Shown here one piece after another: positions 12,972-20,126 of a stretch of DNA of 27,318 bases. Under the pieces are notes generated by a model, which saw only the letters and a list, made by a program, of their open reading frames with translations, was not told the DNA's origin and did not search any database. A program made the translations under genes and the position numbers. Where the stretch lies: IMG/VR virus record IMGVR_UViG_3300042306_000483, positions 1-27,318 of that record; one strand, given 5' to 3'. This DNA is from a virus. Each line of letters opens with the position of its first letter. Within the stretch, counting starts at the first letter, position 1.

Positions 12972-13853
12972 ATGAGAACACAAACCGGAACTTATAGAAC
13001 ATACAAAGATATGTTAATAGCTTTACCTAAGATTGGTAGACTTCAAGTAATAGAATTATCACATAAAAACAAATGGGGAGCTTATTACATTAAGTGTCAA
13101 TGTGACTGCGGTAATATTACAACTACAGATTTTTCCTCTTTGAATAAATCTAAAGTACAATCATGTGGTTGTTTACAAAAAGAAGCCGTAAAATATACTG
13201 GTGTAAAAAATAAGAAGTATATAGTTAATGTAGATAAACTAGTAGATAATGAAGTAACTGCTTATATAGCAGGTCTTTATGCAGCAGATGGTTCAAATGA
13301 AAAATCAGGTCTTTCAATTGGTTTACAAAGTACAGATAAAGAGATACTTGAAAAAGTAAGTAGTTATTTTAATTATACCGGACCTTTGTATACAATGAAA
13401 AGATCTAAGAATAATGAAAAGGATCAGGTAAGATTAACAATCTCTGACAGTTCTTTTAGAAAGTTTTTTGAAGAAAGAGGTATTATAAAAAATAAAACAC
13501 TTGATTATCAAGTTCCTGATTGTTATTTGTACAATTCTCATTTTTGGAGAGGTATGCTTGATGGAGATGGATGTATTTTTAAGTATGAAAGAAAGTACAC
13601 AACCTATGGAATATCTTTAGTTGGTACAGAAAATACTATTAATGCATTTAAAAAGTTTTGTGAATTTATTTTAGGCAAAACTGTTAAAGTTAAACCTTAC
13701 AAGGTTAAGTCTTCTATTGAGATATATTCAATAAACTTTGTTGGTAAGATGTATCTTCCTTTATTAAAAGCTATATATAACAATCCTATAGCGAATATGT
13801 ATATAACAAGAAAGTACAATAAGTACTTGGAGATTATTAACAAAACAAAATAA
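12972..13853 (+). CDS. LAGLIDADG homing endonuclease with N-terminal Cys module
   Basis: This 293-aa protein has a C-x-C-x-C-G-N motif at Cys-42, 44 and 46 and a CGC at 65-67, the same spacing as in the HNH protein at 3825. Two LAGLIDADG motifs follow: IAGLYAADGSNE at 99-110 and RGMLDGDGCIF at 193-203. Each has the catalytic acid at its end, about 95 residues apart, so this is a single-chain two-repeat enzyme. It should make a site-specific double-strand break that spreads its own gene. ATG 12972 is chosen over TTG 12957, which lies in the promoter. It sits between the GIY-YIG gene and the NUMOD-type gene, which has no promoter and is probably co-transcribed. Confidence 0.9.
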   Translation: MRTQTGTYRTYKDMLIALPKIGRLQVIELSHKNKWGAYYIKCQCDCGNITTTDFSSLNKSKVQSCGCLQKEAVKYTGVKNKKYIVNVDKLVDNEVTAYIAGLYAADGSNEKSGLSIGLQSTDKEILEKVSSYFNYTGPLYTMKRSKNNEKDQVRLTISDSSFRKFFEERGIIKNKTLDYQVPDCYLYNSHFWRGMLDGDGCIFKYERKYTTYGISLVGTENTINAFKKFCEFILGKTVKVKPYKVKSSIEIYSINFVGKMYLPLLKAIYNNPIANMYITRKYNKYLEIINKTK

Positions 13854-13855
13854 TT

Positions 13856-14242
13856 ATGAAAATAGCAATGTACGACCTAGAAGGTCATTTATTAGAAGTG
13901 TTTGAAGTGGAGACTGTCAGAGATTTAGAATCACAATTAAAAACTCCTAAAGGAGGTATTAACAATTGTATTACAGGTCACTGCATACAAACAATTAATA
14001 TGCAGTTTAGAAAGTATTCAGATTTTGCTAAAATTATTAAAAGAATTGGTGATATAACAAATATACCTGGTAAAACATCTTTGCTACCTGTCTCAAAATA
14101 CTATAAAGGTAGTTTTATTTGTACTTACGAAAATGCTACAATAGCAGCTAAAAAAAATAATTTAGATACTCCAAATATTAATAGGTGTTTAAAGAATGAC
14201 AGAAATACATCAGGTGGTTTTGAATGGAAATATGCAAATTAG
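13856..14242 (+). CDS. Stand-alone NUMOD-type DNA-binding protein
   Basis: This 128-aa protein looks like two copies of a NUMOD1-like module. The first, at about residues 3-54, has IAMYDLEGHLLEVFE, a helical middle, GGINNCITG and QFRKY. The second, at about 79-126, has VSKYYKGSFICTYEN, AAKKNNLD, NINRCLKNDR and GGFEWKYAN. NUMOD1 modules (y-G-f---y-s---AA---g---I--c---G--W-y) are small DNA-binding units normally attached to HNH or GIY-YIG homing nucleases. Here no nuclease domain is attached. It starts 2 bases after the LAGLIDADG stop, so the two may act together, the NUMOD protein giving specificity or repression. Alternatively it is a remnant of a larger endonuclease. Confidence 0.7.
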   Translation: MKIAMYDLEGHLLEVFEVETVRDLESQLKTPKGGINNCITGHCIQTINMQFRKYSDFAKIIKRIGDITNIPGKTSLLPVSKYYKGSFICTYENATIAAKKNNLDTPNINRCLKNDRNTSGGFEWKYAN

Positions 14243-14249
14243 AAGAATT

Positions 14250-14654
14250 ATGACAGAAACGGAAATGACAGGCCTTCTATTACAGTTGGCTGACCTTGGT
14301 GTGACTGGTATCAGAGTACACTATGAAGGTGAAGGAGACAGCGGTGCAATTGAAAGCATAAATTATACCACTGGAGAAATAAATGAACCATCTGATGTTT
14401 TAGATGAAGTAGATGCATTTTCTTTAGAAAATAGACTTGAAGATTTAAATAGTAATCTTACTGATTCTGTTGATGAATGGGTTAATGATAAACTACTACA
14501 AGATATTGAAGATTGGTGGAATAATGAAGGGGGTAATGGAGATGTTTGCATCTGTGTACCGTCCGGTAAATATTGTATTTATAATAACATTAGAGTTACA
14601 GAGTATGAAGAGTATACTCATGATGGTAATGTAATTGATAAAACTTTAGAGTAA
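14250..14654 (+). CDS. Acidic protein, possible DUF6878 family
   Basis: The ATG at 14250 gives 134 aa; an in-frame ATG at 14196 overlaps the NUMOD gene by 47 bases and is unlikely. The protein is strongly acidic, begins MTETEMTGLLLQLADLGVTGI followed by RVHYEGEGDSG, and has a motif IEDWWNNEGGNGD near residue 86. A PSGKYCIYNN strand and YEEYTHDG follow. The D-W---dGg-G-----vpsG---i-hn-----h-G pattern recalls DUF6878, a family without known function. It is linked by a shared stop/start base to the DUF6915-like gene, a pairing I associate with phage and bacterial accessory regions. Confidence 0.65.
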   Translation: MTETEMTGLLLQLADLGVTGIRVHYEGEGDSGAIESINYTTGEINEPSDVLDEVDAFSLENRLEDLNSNLTDSVDEWVNDKLLQDIEDWWNNEGGNGDVCICVPSGKYCIYNNIRVTEYEEYTHDGNVIDKTLE

Positions 14655-15001
14655 TGGCCCATCCTGAACAACATTGTAAATCCTCAGTAAAAAAATGGGG
14701 AGGTAGACAAGCTGATTATCAGGCTATTCATGATTGGTTTGATGAAACTAAAGCTTGGATTGGTCATAGTAAACATAGAATGTTCCGGCATCATTCAGAA
14801 GGTATCTTTGAATGTGAAAAAGTATTTGGAGCTAGCTTTGTTAATGGTGATGGTAAGACTGTATATACAAGATATATTGCTGAACAACATGTAAAGGAAG
14901 ATTGCAACGGGTATATCCCTAGTGCAAAAGAATGGGTAGATATGATTGCATCTGGTAAGCCTGAGTTATGGGCAATTAAAACTTTAAAAATAGAAGACTA
15001 A
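14654..15001 (+). CDS. DUF6915-like protein
   Basis: This 115-aa protein is rich in His and Trp. It starts HPEQHCKSSVKKWGG, then has IHDWFDETKAWIGHSKHRMF, RHHSEGIFECEKVFG, IAEQHVKEDCNGYIPS, and a final AKEWVDMI. The series (H--SS-kk-GG, ihdWfD-sKa, H-a--HH-eGIf-cE--FG, R-i-EQHv-eD-G-IPs--dW) fits DUF6915 as I know it. The many conserved His/Asp/Glu residues suggest a metal-binding enzyme, but no activity has been established to my knowledge. Start and stop overlap both neighbours by a shared A (TAATG). Confidence 0.7.
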   Translation: MAHPEQHCKSSVKKWGGRQADYQAIHDWFDETKAWIGHSKHRMFRHHSEGIFECEKVFGASFVNGDGKTVYTRYIAEQHVKEDCNGYIPSAKEWVDMIASGKPELWAIKTLKIED

Positions 15002-15291
15002 TGGAAAGAGTAAATAACATATTTACAGTAGATTCTGTAATAGAAGAAGGTAGTTATATAAAAGTAACTGGGAAATATCTAATACCTAATGGTTTACAAT
15101 TTGAAAAAGGTGATATACTTACTGAAGATAAATACAACGGTCATCAGATATGTGTAGCATTTGTAACTAAAGATGAAAATGGAAAAGATGGTTTAACTTT
15201 AGATACTAGAAGTATGCATCCTACCATTAAAAAATCTTTAGACACAATTATTTCAGGATTAAATTTATTTAAAATTGAAGACTAATGGAAA
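14993..15291. repeat. Direct repeat at both ends of a small gene
   Basis: GAAGACTAATGGAAA occurs at 14993-15007 and at 15277-15291, each time covering the stop of one gene and the start of the next. The similarity extends leftward about 9 more bases (TTTAAAA-T), with one gap. The repeats flank the 94-aa gene exactly, so loss or gain of that gene by recombination would leave both junctions intact. Confidence 0.6.
15001..15285 (+). CDS. Hypothetical protein
   Basis: This 94-aa protein is probably beta-rich at the N-terminus (NNIFTVDSVIEEGSYIKVTG), with LTLDTRSMHP in the second half and a C-terminal helix ending FKIED. Its last residues resemble the end of the upstream protein (LKIED) because of the junction repeat. 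Stop and start are shared as TAATG on both sides. No domain is recognised. Confidence 0.75.
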   Translation: MERVNNIFTVDSVIEEGSYIKVTGKYLIPNGLQFEKGDILTEDKYNGHQICVAFVTKDENGKDGLTLDTRSMHPTIKKSLDTIISGLNLFKIED

Positions 15292-15635
15292 ATGTTTTAG
15301 ATCTACCTGATGGAGAAAGAGAAGAAATGGCTAAAAAGTACATGCTTGAAGAAAGTTATGGTGCTCCACATCCTGATTTATATGTAGGTTTTTTAGCTGG
15401 TTTTCATGCAGCCTATAAATTAGTAACTAATAAAAATGAAGAAAAAATGAGTAGATTAAATAACATGAAAAATGAATTGGAAGCTTTAATTACTAAAGCT
15501 ATTGACATTTTAGAAAAAGAGTATAATGTAGATGAAGATATGATGAGTCCAGAAGCTATTGCTATTATGAGTTTAAATGATGCTCTAATGGAAGTAATGA
15601 ATTTAGATGGAGAAAATCTAAAAGTTGAAATGTAA
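15285..15635 (+). CDS. Hypothetical acidic helical protein
   Basis: This 116-aa protein starts MENVLDLPDGEREEMAKKYM and has an aromatic segment with PHPDLYVGFLAGFHAAYKL at about residues 28-46. A long acidic helical region (NNMKNELEALITKAIDILEKE) follows, and it ends MNLDGENLKVEM. The GF-AGFHAAY segment is a common phrase in small phage proteins of Bacteroidota. An internal ATG at 15448 (MSRLNNMKN) might serve as an alternative start for the C-terminal half; the full-length frame is preferred because it shares the TAATG junction. Function unknown. Confidence 0.75.
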   Translation: MENVLDLPDGEREEMAKKYMLEESYGAPHPDLYVGFLAGFHAAYKLVTNKNEEKMSRLNNMKNELEALITKAIDILEKEYNVDEDMMSPEAIAIMSLNDALMEVMNLDGENLKVEM

Positions 15636-15883
15636 TGGAAAACGGAAATAAACCTATCAATCCAATATTAGATTGGAATGAAGTAAAAGCAGACTCAACA
15701 GGTCTAACAAAGCGTGAGTATTTTGCTGGATTAGCAATGCAAGGGTTAATGAGTAATTCTGAGTTTATCAAAGGTGGTAGTTTTGATTTTGAATCAAGGA
15801 AAACTGCAGAAAGAGTAAGTCGTATTGCTACTAAAGTAGCAGATGAACTTTTAAAACAAATAGAAAATAATGGCAAAGGTTAA
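15635..15883 (+). CDS. Small conserved phage protein with GLTKREYFAG motif
   Basis: In this 82-aa protein the segment GLTKREYFAGLAMQGLM at about residues 23-39 is a widely shared phrase (GLTKREYFA--AMQGLL) in small proteins of phages and prophages of many bacteria. Its function is unknown. A second helix TAERVSRIATKVADELLKQ forms the C-terminus. It is cytoplasmic, joined by TAATG upstream and overlapping the next gene by 14 bases. Confidence 0.85.
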   Translation: MENGNKPINPILDWNEVKADSTGLTKREYFAGLAMQGLMSNSEFIKGGSFDFESRKTAERVSRIATKVADELLKQIENNGKG

Positions 15884-16268
15884 ATTAAACAAAGAAGAAA
15901 CAAAGAATCTTTTAAATATGATTTCTTCAACTGATGCAGAAAATGCAACAATTGCATTTGAAGTATTGGAAAACTCTGATTTAAAAGACTATTTTGGGGA
16001 ATTGATTGTATTATATAAGTATGGTAAGAAAGATCATACAGTATGGGAGAAAGAAGCTCCTATGTCTTGGAAAAAGATATCTGAACATTTTGTAGATAAA
16101 ACTGCAATGTCCAGTGGTAAATGTTTGTCTATTATGACAGAGAAAAAAGCTAGTAAGGATTCACTTGAGTTGTATTTTGAAAACTTTGTAGGGGATATGA
16201 TTGGTTTTCTTGACCAGTTAGGATATCCCGCAGAAAAATTTGATATTAATATTAAATTGAAAGAATGA
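15870..16268 (+). CDS. Conserved protein upstream of the VWA/metallopeptidase gene
   Basis: This 132-aa acidic, helical protein begins MAKVKLNKEETKNLLNMIS and contains ENATIAFEVLENSDLKDYFG. A Lys/Trp-rich middle (EKEAPMSWKKISEHF) follows, then a helix with SLELYFENFVGDMIGFLDQL. No domain is recognised. It overlaps the next gene by 4 bases (ATGA at 16265), so it is probably made in step with the VWA/metallopeptidase protein and may be an adaptor of the MoxR-VWA pair. That role is inference from position. Confidence 0.75.
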   Translation: MAKVKLNKEETKNLLNMISSTDAENATIAFEVLENSDLKDYFGELIVLYKYGKKDHTVWEKEAPMSWKKISEHFVDKTAMSSGKCLSIMTEKKASKDSLELYFENFVGDMIGFLDQLGYPAEKFDINIKLKE

Positions 16269-17572
16269 GCCAACAAGAAACTCTAAGTAAAACCAGTAAA
16301 GACTTAATGTTGAAAGAGCCCTATTATGGGCACTTTCTTATTATGTTGAATAAGTATTGGAGTACAAGAGTACCCACGGCTGGTGTGAGTAAAATGAATA
16401 TAAATTATCAGCTAGAAATTAATGCAGATTTCTGGGCTAAGCTAACAGATAACCATAGACTTGGTCTTCTTAAGCATGAGTTACTGCATATTGCATTTGG
16501 TCACTTATCTACTATATTTAAATTTAGTGATAGAAAGTTAGCCAATATTGCAATGGATATGGAGATTAACCAATATATTGAAAGAGGTTGGTTACCGGGA
16601 GATGAGTATACTAAAGAAGAATATGACACTTTGGTAGAGTCCCTTAAGGAGAGAATTACTGCTGGGAGAGAAGATGGTACTTTGACTGAAGAACAGATTG
16701 CAGAACTTGCTGAACAAATTCCGAACCGTGGTATAATGATTGAAGATTATCCTGAACTTAACTTAGATACTAAAGCTGGTTCTAGATATTACTATGACAA
16801 GCTTCAAGAAGCTAAGGAAAATAAAGAACAAAATGGTACCTGTGGGTCTCCTGGAATGGATAAACTTCTTGATCAATTAGAAAGTGGTGAAGGTATACCT
16901 GATCATAGTACATGGGAAGATTTTGAAAACATGTCTGAAGCTGAACAAAAGTTAATTGGTAAACAGTTACAAAAACTTTTATCAGATGCTAAAGAACAAA
17001 CTGTTAAGAAACGCGGTACAGTTCCTGGAGAAATTGAAGGTCTTATTGAAATTGATGAAATACTTCCTCCTAAGTTTGATTGGAGAGGTTACATCCGTAG
17101 ATTTACTGGAGTAAGTACAAGAGTTTTTTCTAAGAAAATCAGAAGAAAAGAGAACAGAAAGTTTCCTGATAGTCCTGGATTAAAACTTAAGATGAAACAG
17201 CATATGTTGTTGGCCATTGATACTTCAGGTTCTGTAAGTGATAAAGAACTTGCAGAGTTTATGAATGAAATGCATCATATTTACAAAGCTGGTGTAGACA
17301 TTACAGTAATCCAATGTGATACTAGAATTCATTCTATTGAACCTTACAAAGGTGAGCTTGATTTAAAAATACACGGTAGAGGAGGTACTGAGTTTGATCC
17401 TGTCATTGAATATTTTAATCAAAACAATAAATTATATACTAGTCTTGTATATTTTACTGATGGTGAATGCAGTGTAGATGTTTTACCAAAAGGTCCAACC
17501 CTATGGGTGTTATCTGAACAGTCGTATATGAATGAGAATCTTCCTGGAAGAGTAATTAAGTTAGAATTATAA
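16265..17572 (+). CDS. VWA-domain protein with metallopeptidase-like N-terminus (DUF2201 type)
   Basis: This 435-aa protein has an N-terminal domain with HELLHIAFGH at 71-80, an HExxH zinc-peptidase motif with a further His, followed by NIAMDMEIN at about 94-102. This is the arrangement of the DUF2201 putative metallopeptidase domain. An acidic linker leads to FDWRGYIRRF at about 272. The C-terminal domain is VWA-like: AIDTSGSVSD at 317-326 (MIDAS D-x-S-x-S), GGTEFDP at 373-379 (MIDAS Thr-375), and FTDGE at 397-401. Such proteins pair with MoxR-family ATPases, and the next gene encodes one. The peptidase and MIDAS residues look intact. Substrate unknown; remodelling of a protein complex or counter-defence are possibilities. 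Confidence 0.87.
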   Translation: MSQQETLSKTSKDLMLKEPYYGHFLIMLNKYWSTRVPTAGVSKMNINYQLEINADFWAKLTDNHRLGLLKHELLHIAFGHLSTIFKFSDRKLANIAMDMEINQYIERGWLPGDEYTKEEYDTLVESLKERITAGREDGTLTEEQIAELAEQIPNRGIMIEDYPELNLDTKAGSRYYYDKLQEAKENKEQNGTCGSPGMDKLLDQLESGEGIPDHSTWEDFENMSEAEQKLIGKQLQKLLSDAKEQTVKKRGTVPGEIEGLIEIDEILPPKFDWRGYIRRFTGVSTRVFSKKIRRKENRKFPDSPGLKLKMKQHMLLAIDTSGSVSDKELAEFMNEMHHIYKAGVDITVIQCDTRIHSIEPYKGELDLKIHGRGGTEFDPVIEYFNQNNKLYTSLVYFTDGECSVDVLPKGPTLWVLSEQSYMNENLPGRVIKLEL

Positions 17573-17583
17573 AAAGAAAAAAG

Positions 17584-18774
17584 ATGTCAAAAAAGAAAGT
17601 TGAAAACAGTCAGGTATTGTTGAATGTTGAAGAGATGAAAGACTTTATCTCACACATGGTTGAAAATAATCAGTATATTCAAGCTGAAGGAAAAGTTCCT
17701 GTTGCAATAAACATTGAAGGTGATGCAGGTCTTGGTAAAACTTCTGCTATTATGCAGTTGGGTAAAGAGATGAACATGCAAGTTGTAAAACTTAATTTAT
17801 CTCAGTTAGAAGAATTAGGTGATTTAGTTGGTTTCCCGGTTAAAGAATTTGAGATTATGAATCAAGAAGGAAAAACCATGTGGATTAATGAAGCTCAGAT
17901 AGATGCAGCTGTTAAGAAAGGATACAAAGTTGTTGCTAAACGCATGTCTCATGCTGCACCAGAGTGGATTCAAGGCAAAGGTGAAGGTGGTTTCTTAATC
18001 CTTGATGATTACACCAGAGCTGACCATAGATTCATGCAAGCTACTATGGAGATTTTGGATAGACAAGAATATGTTTCTTGGAAACTTCCTAAGAACTGGC
18101 ATGTTATTTTGACTACTAACCCAGACAATGGTGACTATAATGTTACTAGTTTGGATATTGCTCAGAAGACTAGATTTATCTCTGTTGGCTTGAAGTATGA
18201 CAAAGATGTTTGGGCTAAGTGGGCTGAGACTGCAGGGATTGATGGTAGATGTATTAATTTCATGTTGATGCATCCAGAATTGGTAACTCAAAGTGTGAAT
18301 CCTAGAGCTGTAACTACATTCTTCAATGCTATTAGTTCATTCAAGAACTTTAACCAAAGACTACCAATGATTCAGATGATTGGTGAAGGTTCTGTAGGTG
18401 TAGACTTTGCAGCAATGTTTACTATGTTTATCAATAACCAACTTGATAAAATTATTTCTCCTGAAGATATCTTGACTAAAGATGAGCAGTATGTTATGAA
18501 CTCTCTAACTGCTGCAGTTGGTAAAGATCAAGATTTTAGAGCTGATATCTCAAGTGTAATTGCTACGCGTGTGGTAAACTATTCATTGGTTTATGCAGAA
18601 ACTAAATCTATTTCTGATCCAATGGTCAACCGTTTAATTAAGTTGACTACAGACTGTGAAGCTTTTACAGATGACTTAAGATATTACATGATTAAGGAGA
18701 TTGTAAATGGTAATAAGTTGAAGTTCTCAAAACTAATGATGAATAATGAAGTGGTGAAAATGGCTGTCAAATAA
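17584..18774 (+). CDS. MoxR-type AAA+ ATPase
   Basis: This 396-aa protein has Walker A GDAGLGKTS at 46-54, Walker B FLILDD at about 137-142 with a following RAD, a sensor-1-like segment VILTTNPDNGDYN at about 174-186, and a later NPRAVTTFFNAIS that fits the MoxR sensor-2 helix region. It should act as a ring ATPase that transmits force to the VWA partner encoded 11 bases upstream. MoxR-VWA pairs in bacteria are chaperones for insertion of cofactors or assembly of complexes. In a phage replication operon the target is unknown. The gene is followed by a strong terminator. Confidence 0.87.
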   Translation: MSKKKVENSQVLLNVEEMKDFISHMVENNQYIQAEGKVPVAINIEGDAGLGKTSAIMQLGKEMNMQVVKLNLSQLEELGDLVGFPVKEFEIMNQEGKTMWINEAQIDAAVKKGYKVVAKRMSHAAPEWIQGKGEGGFLILDDYTRADHRFMQATMEILDRQEYVSWKLPKNWHVILTTNPDNGDYNVTSLDIAQKTRFISVGLKYDKDVWAKWAETAGIDGRCINFMLMHPELVTQSVNPRAVTTFFNAISSFKNFNQRLPMIQMIGEGSVGVDFAAMFTMFINNQLDKIISPEDILTKDEQYVMNSLTAAVGKDQDFRADISSVIATRVVNYSLVYAETKSISDPMVNRLIKLTTDCEAFTDDLRYYMIKEIVNGNKLKFSKLMMNNEVVKMAVK

Positions 18775-18834
18775 ATCTGACATAAAACATTTTCCCTTTT
18801 TATTCTATTCATCTAACTAATCAAATACAAACAT

Positions 18835-18861
18835 GAGGGGACGTAATACTCCCCTCTTTTT
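18835..18861 (+). terminator. Intrinsic terminator after the MoxR gene
   Basis: GAGGGGA (18835-18841) pairs perfectly with TCCCCTC (18850-18856) around CGTAATAC, then TTTTT. The untranslated gap 18775-18834 is T-rich, with no ORF or promoter box that I can support. The next gene starts 11 bases after the T-run. Confidence 0.8.
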
Positions 18862-18872
18862 AATTTAAGAAA

Positions 18873-20126
18873 ATGACAGAACAAATATTAAATATTACTA
18901 CTAACTTAGGTTTTTGGGGTGAGATAAATAAACATAAAAATGTTGTAATTAGTATTGAAAGTAAAATAGGTTCATTTGAGTCTAAAGACATACTTACTTT
19001 AAATACAGGGGAGTATATTCCTCAAAAAGGAGATAAGATTTATTTCTTACCTGGCGTAAATGTACCAAGAGTAAAACTAAAAAATGTTGCTCTTGAGTAT
19101 GGAATTAAAAGTGTCAGAAGTCCTTTTGATGCAGATGTATTTTTTGGAAATAAAAGCACAGTAGATAAAATAACTAATAGTAATTGGCATTACAAAATTG
19201 ATACTAAGTATTTAACTGATGCTTTGGATAATGAAGCTCTTAATTTAGATAGCTTTTATATTGACAAGTTAAAAACAGCTTTAGAATACTACACAAATGA
19301 ATTTATCACTGTTGACCACCCGTTAAAATTGGCTTTATTACCTGAAGGAGTAGATGCAGATCAAAGCAAAACTTATTTTATTTCAGATGATTTTACTGAC
19401 TTAGGAAAAGCATTGATAGGAAAAACTATTTATGAGGAAACCACAATGGTTGATAAACTAAATGGTAAAGATGCAAGTGTTATTGATGAAGAAATGTATG
19501 AACAGTTAACTACAATGTTTGATAGTTCAGATAATGACAATCATGTACTTGCTATGGAAATCATGGCTAATTGTAAATACAATGCAAGTCTAGTCTATCT
19601 ATTGTTGTTATTCAAGAAACAAAATCATCTTATAGGTAATTCTAATACTAAAAATCATGTTAACTTTAAGTCTTTGATAAGCTGGATTTCAGATAACATT
19701 ATGTATAGAAACTCTATAGATGATATATGTAGAATTTTACATGAGAAAGGACAGTTTACACCGGATAAGTTAGACATCATTCTTAATCATTCTAAAGAGG
19801 ACATCATAGATAGGGGTAATCATACATATTTCAAAGTTAAAACCATCACAGTTGACCCACAGTTTTTAGCAGAGATGAATTTTAACTATGATTATCAAGT
19901 TCAAGAAGAGTATACTCCTTATGAAATTGTAGAAGATGAAGCAGAAGAAGTTGAGCCTATAGGGATAGAAGAGGCACCTGAATCTGAGTTTGCAGTTGAG
20001 GATAACTTTGAACCAGAGGCTGAAATAATCCCTGAAGAAGTTATAGAAACTCCATTAGAATTAGAACCCGTATCAAATAACCATCAAATAACACAAACAA
20101 ATGAATCTGACATTGATTGGTTCTGA
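18873..20126 (+). CDS. Conserved 417-aa protein with acidic tail and SSB-like tip
   Basis: The folded part (about residues 1-345) has no recognised domain; it begins MTEQILNITTNLGFWGEINK and contains a beta segment GDKIYFLPGVNVPRVKLKN and a helical centre. From about residue 346 the chain is a low-complexity, Glu-rich tail (EDEAEEVEPIGIEE and more) that ends NESDIDWF. An acidic disordered tail with hydrophobic residues at the very end is the architecture of SSB and T7 gp2.5 tails that recruit replication proteins. It precedes and overlaps the PD-(D/E)XK nuclease by 26 bases. A scaffold or ssDNA-associated role is inferred. The start follows the MoxR terminator. Confidence 0.75.
   Translation: MTEQILNITTNLGFWGEINKHKNVVISIESKIGSFESKDILTLNTGEYIPQKGDKIYFLPGVNVPRVKLKNVALEYGIKSVRSPFDADVFFGNKSTVDKITNSNWHYKIDTKYLTDALDNEALNLDSFYIDKLKTALEYYTNEFITVDHPLKLALLPEGVDADQSKTYFISDDFTDLGKALIGKTIYEETTMVDKLNGKDASVIDEEMYEQLTTMFDSSDNDNHVLAMEIMANCKYNASLVYLLLLFKKQNHLIGNSNTKNHVNFKSLISWISDNIMYRNSIDDICRILHEKGQFTPDKLDIILNHSKEDIIDRGNHTYFKVKTITVDPQFLAEMNFNYDYQVQEEYTPYEIVEDEAEEVEPIGIEEAPESEFAVEDNFEPEAEIIPEEVIETPLELEPVSNNHQITQTNESDIDWF

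Noticed and set aside
17995-18291. Minus-strand frame opposite the MoxR gene
   Set aside because: It lies wholly inside the well-supported AAA ATPase gene and has no recognisable sequence.
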